Assembly (NCBI GenBank): GCA_963205115.1
Contig: CAUJHV010000050.1
Coordinates: 21,076-85,075 of the forward strand
Source of the DNA: Pseudomonadota bacterium
GTDB lineage: Bacteria; Pseudomonadota; Gammaproteobacteria; Burkholderiales; Burkholderiaceae_C
Reading direction: 5' to 3'
DNA: 64,000 bases
The position numbers were made by a program, and so were the translations under genes. The notes under the pieces are model-generated. The model searched no databases. It saw only the letters and a list, made by a program, of their open reading frames with translations, and was not told the DNA's origin. This document shows positions 8,398-16,836 of this stretch, in pieces (within the stretch, counting starts at the first letter, position 1; every line of letters starts with the position of its first letter).

Positions 8398-9342
8398 ATG
8401 GGTGTGATGCGCATCGGCCACGCGAGCCTGAAAGTCATGGACATGGAGGCCGCCAAACGACACTACACGAAGGTCGTCGGCATGAAGATCACGATGGAGG
8501 ACAAAGCCGGCAACGTGTACCTGAAGTGCTGGGACGAGTGGGACAAGTACTCGGTGGTGCTGACCCCGTCCGACCAGGCCGGCCTGAACCACGTGGCCTA
8601 CAAGGTCGAGAAGGACAGCGACCTGGACGAGCTGCAGAAGAAGATCGAGGCCTACGGCACGAAGACAACCATGCTGGCCGAGGGCACCATGCCCTCGACG
8701 GGCCGCATGCTGCAGTTCAAGCTGCCCAGCGGCCACGAGTTCCGCCTGTATGCGATGAAGGAATATGTCGGCACGGACGTCGGCACCACGAATCCGGACC
8801 CGTGGCCCGACGACATGAAGGGCTGCGGCTCGCACTGGCTCGATCACACCCTGCTGATGTGCGAGTTGAACCCCGAGACGGGCATCAACCGTGTGGCCGA
8901 GAACACCAAGTTCATGATCGAGGTGCTGGACTTCTATCTCACCGAGCAAGTGGTGGTGGGTCCGGGCGGCGCGATCCAGGCCGCCACCTGGCTGTCTCGC
9001 ACCACCACGCCGCACGACATCGCCTTCGTCGGCGGCGCGCGCAACGGCTTGCACCACATCGCCTTCTTCCTGGACAACTGGAACGACGTGCTGAAATCAG
9101 CCGACGTGATGGCCAAGAACAAGACGAAGATCGACGTGGCACCCACGCGCCACGGCATCACGCGCGGCGAGACGATCTATTTCTTCGACCCGAGCGGCAA
9201 CCGCAACGAGACCTTCGCGGGACTCGGTTATCTGGCCCAGCGCGACCGGCCGGTCACCACCTGGACGGAAGACAAGCTGTGGAACGGCATCTTCTATCAC
9301 ACGGGTGAAGCCGTGCCGTCCTTCACGGACGTCTATACCTGA
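8398..9342 (+). CDS. dmpB: Catechol 2,3-dioxygenase
   Basis: A 314-residue type I extradiol dioxygenase with two vicinal-oxygen-chelate modules. Iron ligands are recognisable in the second module: His in SHWLDHTLLM, His in GLHHIAFF, and Glu in the C-terminal part near NRNETFAG. It cleaves catechol to 2-hydroxymuconic semialdehyde. A strong GAGGAG ribosome site precedes the ATG. The product feeds DmpC (oxidative branch) or DmpD (hydrolytic branch) encoded downstream. Confidence 0.95.
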   Translation: MGVMRIGHASLKVMDMEAAKRHYTKVVGMKITMEDKAGNVYLKCWDEWDKYSVVLTPSDQAGLNHVAYKVEKDSDLDELQKKIEAYGTKTTMLAEGTMPSTGRMLQFKLPSGHEFRLYAMKEYVGTDVGTTNPDPWPDDMKGCGSHWLDHTLLMCELNPETGINRVAENTKFMIEVLDFYLTEQVVVGPGGAIQAATWLSRTTTPHDIAFVGGARNGLHHIAFFLDNWNDVLKSADVMAKNKTKIDVAPTRHGITRGETIYFFDPSGNRNETFAGLGYLAQRDRPVTTWTEDKLWNGIFYHTGEAVPSFTDVYT

Positions 9343-9444
9343 TCGTCAGCACGACCGCATCGCAGCCGCTTCGGCGGTTGCGATGCCCCTGGCGCGGTGC
9401 CGCCGCTGCGGCGCCGCGCATTCCTTGACTTGTCAGTCAACACC

Positions 9445-9870
9445 ATGGCCCACAGCGTCCAACAAGCCTGCATCACCGCCGAATCCGCGCACGCGGCCGT
9501 TGCCGCCGCCGTGGCCGAAGCCGGCCGGCTGGGCATCCGCATCAATGTGGCGGTGACCGACCCTGCCGGCATCCCGATGGCCTTCCTGCGCATGCCGGGC
9601 GCCTTCGTGCACTCCGCGCAGATCGCCATGGACAAGGCCCGCACGGCCGCGGGTTTTGGATTCTCGACTTCCCTCTGGAAAGACATCGTCGGCAGCGACG
9701 CCCTGCTCGCTGCCGGCCTGAACAAACAACCTGGGCTGGCGATGTTCGGCGGCGGTCTGCCGATCGAAGAAGCCGGCCAGCGCATCGGCGGTGTCGGCGT
9801 CTCCGGCGGCTCGGCCGAACAGGACGAGGTCTGCGCGCGTGCCGCGCTGACCGCCCTCGGCCTGACCTGA
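9445..9870 (+). CDS. GlcG/HbpS-family protein of the meta-cleavage operon
   Basis: About 141 residues from the ATG at 9445, matching the GlcG/HbpS (DUF336) family with its VAVTDPAGIPMAFLRM and GGLPIEE stretches. Homologues are common in betaproteobacterial catechol meta-cleavage operons between the dioxygenase and the semialdehyde dehydrogenase, but the biochemical role is not settled; heme or cobalamin binding is known in distant members. An upstream GTG at 9397 would add 16 unconserved residues. The 98 bp between this gene and dmpC shows no clear signal. Confidence 0.82.
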   Translation: MAHSVQQACITAESAHAAVAAAVAEAGRLGIRINVAVTDPAGIPMAFLRMPGAFVHSAQIAMDKARTAAGFGFSTSLWKDIVGSDALLAAGLNKQPGLAMFGGGLPIEEAGQRIGGVGVSGGSAEQDEVCARAALTALGLT

Positions 9871-9968
9871 TCCCGGCCCCGCCTGGCGCGGACCACACGT
9901 CCGGCCGCGGCCCCGCCGACACCTACCCCACTCCCACCGACTCCACCGGGCCTCCTACAGGATCGACG

Positions 9969-11423
9969 ATGAAAGACTTCCTCAACTTCATCAACGGCGA
10001 ATTTGTCGCCACCGGCAAGACCTTCGACAAGCGCACCCCCGTGGACAACTCGGTCATCGGCCGCGTGCACGAGGCCGGCAGGTCCGATGTGGACGCCGCC
10101 GTCATGGCTGCGCGCCGCGCCTTGAAGGGCGACTGGGCGCGCATGACCGTGGTCAAGCGCACAGAGATGCTGTACGCCGTGGCCGACGAGATCAACCGCC
10201 GCTTCGACGATTTCCTGCAGGCCGAACTGGCCGATACCGGCAAGCCGCACGTGCTGGCTTCGCATGTCGACATCCCGCGCGGCGCGGCCAACTTCAAGGT
10301 GTTTGCCGACATCGTGAAGAACGTGCCCACCGAGAGCTTCATGATGGACACGCCCGACGGCGGCAAGGCCGTGAGCTACGGCCTGCGCACGCCGCTGGGC
10401 GTGATCGCCGTGGTCTGCCCCTGGAACCTGCCGCTGCTGCTGATGACCTGGAAAGTCGGCCCCGCACTGGCCTGCGGCAACACCGTCGTCGTCAAGCCTT
10501 CGGAAGAAACCCCCGGCACGGCCACGCTGCTGGGCGAGGTGATGAACAAGGTCGGCGTGCCGCCCGGCGTCTACAACGTGGTCCACGGCTTCGGGCCGGA
10601 TTCGGCCGGGCAGTTCCTCACCCAGCACCCGCAGGTCAGCGGCATCACCTTCACCGGCGAGACCCGCACCGGCGAGGCCATCATGGCGGCAGCCGCCAAG
10701 GGCGTGCGCCCGGTGAGCTTCGAGCTCGGTGGCAAGAACGCCGGCATCGTGTTTGCCGATTGCGATTTCGACAAGGCCATCGCCGGCATCACGCGCAGCA
10801 GCTTCGAAAACTGCGGCCAGGTCTGCCTGGGCACCGAGCGTGTCTACGTGCAGCGCCCCATCTTCGACAAGTTCGTGCAGGCACTCAAGGCCAAGGCCGA
10901 GGGCATGAAGCTGGGTTCGCCCAACGAACCCGGCGTGACCATGGGCCCGCTGATTTCCGCCGAGCACAAGCGAAAGGTGATGTCCTACTACGCCAAGGCC
11001 AAGGCCGAGGGCGCCACGGTGGTCACCGGCGGCGGCGAGCCGCCGATGACCGGCGCACTGGCCGAAGGCCACTGGGTGCAGCCCACCATCTGGACCGGCC
11101 TGCCCGAAAGCTCCGCCGTGATCCGCGAAGAGGTCTTCGGCCCCTGCTGCCACATCGCGCCCTTCGACACCGAGGAAGAGGCCGTCGCACTGGCTAACGC
11201 CACGGACTATGGTCTGGCCACGACGATCTGGACGCAGGACATCAGCCGCGCCAACCGCCTGGCCGCGCAGATCGAGGTGGGCCTGTGCTGGATCAACAGC
11301 TGGTTCCTGCGTGACCTGCGCACCTCCTTCGGCGGCGCCAAGGCCTCGGGCATCGGCCGCGAGGGTGGCGTGCACTCGCTGGAGTTCTATACCGAGCTGC
11401 GCAACGTGATGGTCAAGCTCTGA
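9969..11423 (+). CDS. dmpC: 2-hydroxymuconic semialdehyde dehydrogenase
   Basis: A 484-residue NAD-dependent aldehyde dehydrogenase matching DmpC/XylG in length. The catalytic Glu is in FELGGKNAG, and the catalytic Cys is within ENCGQVCLGTERV. It oxidises 2-hydroxymuconic semialdehyde to 2-hydroxymuconate, the entry to the 4-oxalocrotonate branch. It is followed after 11 bp by dmpD, which acts on the same substrate family. The downstream tautomerase DmpI is missing from this window. Confidence 0.94.
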   Translation: MKDFLNFINGEFVATGKTFDKRTPVDNSVIGRVHEAGRSDVDAAVMAARRALKGDWARMTVVKRTEMLYAVADEINRRFDDFLQAELADTGKPHVLASHVDIPRGAANFKVFADIVKNVPTESFMMDTPDGGKAVSYGLRTPLGVIAVVCPWNLPLLLMTWKVGPALACGNTVVVKPSEETPGTATLLGEVMNKVGVPPGVYNVVHGFGPDSAGQFLTQHPQVSGITFTGETRTGEAIMAAAAKGVRPVSFELGGKNAGIVFADCDFDKAIAGITRSSFENCGQVCLGTERVYVQRPIFDKFVQALKAKAEGMKLGSPNEPGVTMGPLISAEHKRKVMSYYAKAKAEGATVVTGGGEPPMTGALAEGHWVQPTIWTGLPESSAVIREEVFGPCCHIAPFDTEEEAVALANATDYGLATTIWTQDISRANRLAAQIEVGLCWINSWFLRDLRTSFGGAKASGIGREGGVHSLEFYTELRNVMVKL

Positions 11424-11434
11424 CCGGGATCCTC

Positions 11435-12277
11435 ATGACGACACCTTCCAATCCGGAAATCGCCCGCTCGGTACGCACCGGCAGCTTCAACACCAACGTG
11501 CACGACCTGGGCAGCGGCCGTCCGGTGCTCTTCGTGCACGGCTCGGGCCCGGGCGTCAGCGCCTTTGCCAACTGGCGCCTGGTCATGCCGGTGATCGCCA
11601 AGAGCCGGCGCGTGATCGCGCCCGACATGGTGGGCTTCGGCTTCAGCGACCGTCCCGACGGCATCGCCTACACGATGGACGTGTGGGTGCAGCAGGCACT
11701 GGACCTGCTGGACGCGCTCGGCATCGAGCAGGCCGACGTGGTCGGCAATTCCTTCGGCGGCGCACTATCGCTGGCGCTGGCCTGCCGGCATCCGGCGCGC
11801 GTGCGCCGGCTGGTGCTGATGGGCTCGGTGGGCGTGCCCTTCACGATCACCCAGGGCCTGGACGAGGTGTGGGGCTACACCCCCTCGTTCGAGAACATGC
11901 GCCGGATCATGGACTGGTTCGCCTTCGACCGCGGCCTGGTTAACGACGAACTCGCGCAGCTGCGCTACCAGGCCAGCATCCGCCCGGGCTTCCAGGAGTC
12001 CTTCGGCGCGATGTTCCCCGCGCCGCGCCAGCGCTGGGTGGACGCGATGTGCTCGCCCGAAGCCGACATCCGCGCGCTGCCGCACGAGACCCTGGTCATC
12101 CACGGACGCGACGACCAGGTGATCCCGCTGAGCACCTCGCTGACGCTGGCGCAGTGGATCTCGCGCAGCCAGCTGCACGTCTTCGGCCGCTGCGGACACT
12201 GGACGCAGATCGAACACGCGGCGCGATTTGCACAGCTGGTTGGCAACTTCCTGGCCGAGGGCGACGCCGCCCCATAA
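11435..12277 (+). CDS. dmpD: 2-hydroxymuconic semialdehyde hydrolase
   Basis: A 280-residue alpha/beta hydrolase. The nucleophile elbow is GNSFGG, the acid is in HGRDDQVIP, and the catalytic His is in GRCGHWTQIEH; the oxyanion region is FVHGSGPG. It hydrolyses the C-C bond of ring-cleavage products, mainly those from methylcatechols, giving 2-hydroxypenta-2,4-dienoate and a carboxylic acid. About 100 bp separate it from dmpE, the largest gap in the dmp operon, with no obvious terminator. Confidence 0.93.
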   Translation: MTTPSNPEIARSVRTGSFNTNVHDLGSGRPVLFVHGSGPGVSAFANWRLVMPVIAKSRRVIAPDMVGFGFSDRPDGIAYTMDVWVQQALDLLDALGIEQADVVGNSFGGALSLALACRHPARVRRLVLMGSVGVPFTITQGLDEVWGYTPSFENMRRIMDWFAFDRGLVNDELAQLRYQASIRPGFQESFGAMFPAPRQRWVDAMCSPEADIRALPHETLVIHGRDDQVIPLSTSLTLAQWISRSQLHVFGRCGHWTQIEHAARFAQLVGNFLAEGDAAP

Positions 12278-12379
12278 CCCTCTCCCGACGCGGGCACACT
12301 GACAGCGCGTCGGCCATCCGGCATCATCGGCACGCACCGTCCGGCCGCGCGCCTGACCACTGAACTTTCGGAGAACCCC

Positions 12380-13162
12380 TTGTACACGAGCAGCCACCAC
12401 CGCTACGGCGACGAGTTGTACGCCTCCCTGCTGAGCCGCACGCCCGTCGAGCCGCTCACCAACCGCGAGCCCGGCATCACCATCGAAGACGCCTACCAGA
12501 TCCAGCTGCGAATGATCCAGCGCCGCATCGACGCGGGCGAAACCGTCGTCGGCAAGAAGATCGGCGTGACCAGCAAGGTCGTGATGGACATGCTGGGCGT
12601 GAACCAGCCGGACTTCGGTTTCCTGCTTTCCGGCATGGCCTTCAACGAAGGCGAGCCGGTGGACACCAGCAAGCTGATCGCGCCGCGCGCCGAAGCCGAA
12701 GTCGCCTTCATCCTGGGCCGCGACCTCGAAGGCCCGGGTGTCACCGCCGCCGACGTGCTGCGCGCCACCGACTGCGTGATGCCCTGCTTCGAAATCGTCG
12801 ACTCGCGCATCAAGGACTGGAAGATCAAGATCCAGGATACGGTCGCGGACAACGCCTCCTGCGGCGTGTTCACGCTGGGCGGCACGCGCAAGAGCCCGCG
12901 CCAGCTCGACCTCGCGCTGGCCGGCATGGTGCTGCAGAAGAACGGCGAGATCGTCAGCACCTCCTGCGGCGCCGCCGTGCAGGGCTCGCCCGTCAATGCC
13001 GTGGCCTGGCTGGCCAATACGCTGGGCGCCTTCGGCATCGCGCTGAAGGCCGGCGACGTGATCCTGTCGGGCTCGCAATCGCCGCTCGTGCCGGTCAAGG
13101 CCGGCGACAGCTTCCACTGCAGCGTGGGCGGACTGGGCAGCACGTCCGTGCGCTTCATCTGA
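12380..13162 (+). CDS. dmpE: 2-oxopent-4-enoate (2-hydroxypenta-2,4-dienoate) hydratase
   Basis: A 260-residue member of the hydratase/decarboxylase family, adding water to 2-hydroxypenta-2,4-dienoate to give 4-hydroxy-2-oxovalerate. The metal-binding ERLL-type motif is seen as RAEAEVAF followed by EIVDSRI. The start is TTG, supported by a GGAG site about 7 bp upstream and by family length; no ATG exists nearby in frame. A paralogue, dmpH, follows. The same chemistry is needed for the ring-A fragment of steroids (TesE). Confidence 0.92.
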   Translation: MYTSSHHRYGDELYASLLSRTPVEPLTNREPGITIEDAYQIQLRMIQRRIDAGETVVGKKIGVTSKVVMDMLGVNQPDFGFLLSGMAFNEGEPVDTSKLIAPRAEAEVAFILGRDLEGPGVTAADVLRATDCVMPCFEIVDSRIKDWKIKIQDTVADNASCGVFTLGGTRKSPRQLDLALAGMVLQKNGEIVSTSCGAAVQGSPVNAVAWLANTLGAFGIALKAGDVILSGSQSPLVPVKAGDSFHCSVGGLGSTSVRFI

Positions 13163-13190
13163 CCACCCGCGACGCACAAGGACATCTCCC

Positions 13191-13982
13191 ATGGCACTCT
13201 CCGCCGCCACCATCGCCGAACTGGCGCAGCACCTCGAAGACGCCCAACTCCAGGTCCACGACGTCGTGAAGATCACCGACGCCTACCCGGACATGAGCTG
13301 GTCCGAGTCCTATGACATCCAGGACGCCATCCGCAGCCGCAAGGAAGCCCGTGGCGACAAGACCGTGGGCCTCAAGGCCGGTCTGACCTCGTTCGCCAAG
13401 ATGAAGCAGATGGGCGTGGACGTGCCCTGCTTCGGCTTCGTCAGCGCCAGCATGGCGCGGCCCGACGGCGGCGACATCCGCATGAGCGAGCTGATCCATC
13501 CCAAGGTGGAAGCCGAGATCTGCATCGTCACCAAGGCGCCGCTGCGCGGCCCGGGCTGCCACGTGGGCGCCGTGTTGGCCGCCATCGACTACGTGATCCC
13601 GGCCGTGGAGATCATCGACAGCCGCTACCGCGATTTCAAGTTCGACCTGAAGAGCGTCATCGCCGACAACACCTCGGCGGCGCGCTTTGTCATCGGCGGG
13701 CGTCCGCGTGACGTCGACGAACTCGACCTGCGCACGCTGGGCGTGGTGCTCGAGAAAAACGGGCAGATCCAGTCCATGGCAGCGGGCGCGGCCGTGCTGG
13801 GCCACCCGGCCGCGGCCGTGGCCATGATGGCCAACCACCTGGGCGCACGCGGCCAGGAGATCCCGGCCGGCAGCTTCATCATGACCGGCGGCGTCACCGA
13901 GGCCATCGCCGTGGCCGCCGGCGACAACGTGCTCGTGCGCTTCCAGGACCTGGGCAGCGTGTCGATGCGCTTCGTGCCATGA
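13191..13982 (+). CDS. dmpH: 4-oxalocrotonate decarboxylase
   Basis: A 263-residue paralogue of dmpE, with the family's KVEAEICIV and EIIDSRYRDF motifs. It decarboxylates the keto form of 2-hydroxymuconate to 2-oxopent-4-enoate and normally works as a complex with DmpE. It directly follows dmpE here, whereas dmpF and dmpG separate them in the Pseudomonas dmp operon. Assignment of E and H to the two paralogues rests on resemblance to the known sequences; the closely related family makes this fairly but not fully certain. It overlaps the next gene by ATGA. Confidence 0.88.
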   Translation: MALSAATIAELAQHLEDAQLQVHDVVKITDAYPDMSWSESYDIQDAIRSRKEARGDKTVGLKAGLTSFAKMKQMGVDVPCFGFVSASMARPDGGDIRMSELIHPKVEAEICIVTKAPLRGPGCHVGAVLAAIDYVIPAVEIIDSRYRDFKFDLKSVIADNTSAARFVIGGRPRDVDELDLRTLGVVLEKNGQIQSMAAGAAVLGHPAAAVAMMANHLGARGQEIPAGSFIMTGGVTEAIAVAAGDNVLVRFQDLGSVSMRFVP

Positions 13983-14782
13983 ACCTGCAGCTGGAGGGCC
14001 GGCACGCCGTCGTCAGCGGATCGACAGCGGGCATCGGCCTGGCCATCGCCCGCGCGCTGGCCGCGGAAGGTGCGCACGTCACGGTCAATGGCCGCACGCA
14101 GGCGGCCGTGGATGCTGCGCTGACGGCGCTGCGCCCGCATGCACGCGCCGGCGCGCAGCTCGACGGCGTCGCGGCCGATCTGGGCACGGCAGCCGGCTGC
14201 GCCGCGCTGGTCGGCGCCCTGCAGGGCCGCAGCGTCGACATCCTCGTCAACAACCTGGGCATCTTCGACCCCAAACCCTTCGACGCCATTCCCGACGAAG
14301 ACTGGCAGCGCTTCTTCGAGGTCAACGTCATGAGCGGCGTGCGGCTGTCGCGCGCCTTCCTGGCGGGCATGAAGCAGCGCAACTGGGGCCGTGTGATCTT
14401 CGTCTCCAGCGAATCGGGCCTGTGCCCGCCCGGGGACATGGTGCACTACGGCATGACCAAGTCGGCGCAGCTGTCGGTGGCGCGTGGCCTGGCCGAGACC
14501 TGCACCGGCACCGGCGTCACCGTCAACAGCGTGCTGCCGGGACCGACCCTCACCGAAGGCGCGAAGGGCTTCTTCGACAAGCTCGCCGCCGGCAAGGGCC
14601 AGAGCTTCGACGAGGCCGCGGCCGACTTCTTCGCGCACGGCCGGCCGACCTCGATCCTCCAACGTTTCATCACACCGGACGAGGTGGCCTCCACCGTCAC
14701 CTACCTGTGCAGCCCGCTGGCGGCCGCGACCACCGGCGCCTCGGTGCGCGTGGACGGCGGCGTCGTGCGCAGCATCGCCTGA
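13979..14782 (+). CDS. Short-chain dehydrogenase/reductase inserted in the meta-cleavage operon
   Basis: A 267-residue classical SDR with the cofactor motif SGSTAGIG near residues 14-21, NNLG in the central strand, and the catalytic Tyr/Lys in YGMTK. It overlaps dmpH by four bases and is followed by dmpF, so it is fully part of the operon. No such enzyme is required in the textbook phenol pathway. It may oxidise or reduce a side-chain hydroxyl of a substituted phenol or a pathway aldehyde; the substrate cannot be inferred from sequence. Confidence 0.85.
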   Translation: MNLQLEGRHAVVSGSTAGIGLAIARALAAEGAHVTVNGRTQAAVDAALTALRPHARAGAQLDGVAADLGTAAGCAALVGALQGRSVDILVNNLGIFDPKPFDAIPDEDWQRFFEVNVMSGVRLSRAFLAGMKQRNWGRVIFVSSESGLCPPGDMVHYGMTKSAQLSVARGLAETCTGTGVTVNSVLPGPTLTEGAKGFFDKLAAGKGQSFDEAAADFFAHGRPTSILQRFITPDEVASTVTYLCSPLAAATTGASVRVDGGVVRSIA

Positions 14783-14808
14783 CACCCTACTTCCAGGAGC
14801 TTCCCACC

Positions 14809-15723
14809 ATGACACGCAAGATCCGCTGCGCCCTGATCGGGCCCGGCAATATCGGCACCGACCTGCTGGCCAAGCTGCAGCGCAGCCCCGTTCTCGAACC
14901 CGTGTGGATGGTCGGCATCGACCCCACGTCCGATGGCCTGAAGCGCGCGCGCGAGATGGGCATCAAGACCACCGACCAGGGCGTGGACGGCCTGGTGCCG
15001 CACATCAAGGCCGACGGCGTGCAGATCGTCTTCGACGCCACCAGCGCCTACGTGCACAAGGAAAACTCGCGCAAGGTGAATGCCGAAGGCGCGATGATGA
15101 TCGACCTCACGCCCGCGGCCATCGGCCCGTACTGCGTGCCGCCGGTCAACCTGCGCCAGCACATCGGCCAGCGCGAGATGAACGTCAACATGGTCACCTG
15201 CGGCGGGCAGGCCACGATCCCGATGGTGGCTGCCGTCTCCCGCGTGCAGCCCGTGGCCTACGGCGAGATCGTCGCCACCGTCTCCAGCCGTTCGGCCGGA
15301 CCGGGCACGCGCAAGAACATCGACGAATTCACCCGCACCACGGCCGGTGCGATCGAGAAGGTGGGCGGCGCCAAGAAGGGCAAGGCCATCATCATCATCA
15401 ACCCGGCCGAGCCGCCGCTGATCATGCGCGACACCGTGCACTGCCTGACCGAAGGCGAGCCCAACCAGGCCGCCATCACGCAGAGCGTCCACGACATGAT
15501 CCGCGAGGTGCAGAAATACGTGCCGGGCTACAAGCTGGTCAACGGGCCGGTCTTCGACGGCACACGCGTGAGCATCTACCTCGAAGTCGAAGGCCTGGGC
15601 GACTACCTGCCCAAGTACGCCGGCAACCTGGACATCATGACGGCCGCCGCCGCGCGCACCGCCGAGATGTTTGCCGAAGAAATCCTCGCTGGCTCGCTGG
15701 TGCTCGAGCCGGTCGCCGCCTGA
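14809..15723 (+). CDS. dmpF: Acetaldehyde dehydrogenase (acylating)
   Basis: A 304-residue CoA-acylating aldehyde dehydrogenase, matching DmpF/MhpF. The Rossmann motif is GPGNIGTDL at the N-terminus, and the catalytic cysteine is in NMVTCGGQA. It converts acetaldehyde, channelled from the partner aldolase DmpG, to acetyl-CoA. The ATG at 14809 follows an AGGAG site and gives the family length; the longer open frame upstream overlaps the SDR gene. dmpG follows after 14 bp. Confidence 0.95.
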   Translation: MTRKIRCALIGPGNIGTDLLAKLQRSPVLEPVWMVGIDPTSDGLKRAREMGIKTTDQGVDGLVPHIKADGVQIVFDATSAYVHKENSRKVNAEGAMMIDLTPAAIGPYCVPPVNLRQHIGQREMNVNMVTCGGQATIPMVAAVSRVQPVAYGEIVATVSSRSAGPGTRKNIDEFTRTTAGAIEKVGGAKKGKAIIIINPAEPPLIMRDTVHCLTEGEPNQAAITQSVHDMIREVQKYVPGYKLVNGPVFDGTRVSIYLEVEGLGDYLPKYAGNLDIMTAAAARTAEMFAEEILAGSLVLEPVAA

Positions 15724-15737
15724 AGGAGGCACACACC

Positions 15738-16793
15738 ATGACCACGACGACCCCCAAGAGCGCGCTGGACGGCCGCTCCATCACGCTGCACGACATGACG
15801 CTGCGCGACGGCATGCACCCCAAGCGCCACCAGATCTCGCTGGAGCAGATGCGCTCCATCGCCAAGGGCCTGGACGAGGCCGGTGTGCCGCTGATCGAAG
15901 TGACACACGGCGACGGCCTGGGCGGCAGCTCGGTGAACTACGGCTTTCCGGCGCACACCGACGAAGAGTACCTGGGCACCGTCATTCCGCTGCTGAAGAA
16001 GGCCAAGGTGTCGGCGCTGCTGCTGCCGGGCATCGGCACCGTGGACCACCTCAAGATGGCGCACGAGCTGGGCGTGCACACCATCCGCGTGGCCACGCAC
16101 TGCACCGAGGCCGACGTGTCCGAGCAGCACATCGTCGCTTCGCGCAAGCTGGATCTGGACACCGTGGGCTTCCTGATGATGGCGCACATGAACAGCCCCG
16201 AAGGGCTGGTGCAGCAAGCCAAGCTGATGGAAGGCTACGGCGCCAACTGCATCTACGTCACCGACTCGGCCGGCTACCTGCTGCCCGATGGCGTGAAGGA
16301 GCGACTGAGCGCGGTGCGCGAGGCCCTGAAGCCGGAGACGGAGCTGGGCTTCCACGGCCACCACAACCTGGCGATGGGCGTGGCCAACAGCATCGCGGCG
16401 ATCGAGTGCGGCGCCACCCGCATCGACGCCGCCGCAGCAGGCCTCGGAGCCGGTGCCGGCAACACGCCGATGGAAGTGCTGGTCGCGGTGCTGGACCGCA
16501 TGGGTGCCAACACCGGCGTGGACGTCTGGAAGATCCAGGACGTGGCCGAGGACCTGGTCTTCCCGATCATGGACTTCCCGATCCGCATCGACCGCGACGC
16601 GCTGACGCTGGGCTACGCGGGCGTGTACGGATCCTTCCTGCTGTTCGCCAAGCGTGCCGGTGCCAAGTACGGCATCCCGGCGCGCGACATCCTGGTGGAA
16701 CTCGGCCGCAAGAAGATGGTGGGCGGTCAGGAAGACATGATCGAAGACACCGCGATGACGATGGCGCGTGAGCGTGGGTTGAAGATCGACTGA
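15738..16793 (+). CDS. dmpG: 4-hydroxy-2-oxovalerate aldolase
   Basis: A 351-residue HMG-CoA-lyase-like TIM-barrel aldolase. The metal and substrate motif LHDMTLRDGMHPKRHQ is near the N-terminus, and GFHGHHNLAMGVANS holds the metal-binding histidines. It splits 4-hydroxy-2-oxovalerate into pyruvate and acetaldehyde and forms a channelling complex with DmpF. An AAGGAGG ribosome site precedes the ATG at 15738. It is the last gene of the operon; the next gene is convergent. Confidence 0.95.
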   Translation: MTTTTPKSALDGRSITLHDMTLRDGMHPKRHQISLEQMRSIAKGLDEAGVPLIEVTHGDGLGGSSVNYGFPAHTDEEYLGTVIPLLKKAKVSALLLPGIGTVDHLKMAHELGVHTIRVATHCTEADVSEQHIVASRKLDLDTVGFLMMAHMNSPEGLVQQAKLMEGYGANCIYVTDSAGYLLPDGVKERLSAVREALKPETELGFHGHHNLAMGVANSIAAIECGATRIDAAAAGLGAGAGNTPMEVLVAVLDRMGANTGVDVWKIQDVAEDLVFPIMDFPIRIDRDALTLGYAGVYGSFLLFAKRAGAKYGIPARDILVELGRKKMVGGQEDMIEDTAMTMARERGLKID

Positions 16794-16805
16794 CGACTGC
16801 AGGAA

Positions 16806-16823
16806 GGCGGCCGGTGGGCCGCC
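16806..16823. terminator. GC-rich hairpin between convergent dmpG and MFS genes
   Basis: A perfect 7-bp stem GGCGGCC/GGCCGCC with a GGTG loop lies 12 bp after the dmpG stop and 13 bp before the stop of the convergent MFS gene. No U-tract follows on either strand, so it is at best a weak or Rho-assisted end for both transcripts. Confidence 0.35.
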
Positions 16824-16836
16824 GAGCGGCAGCTTG

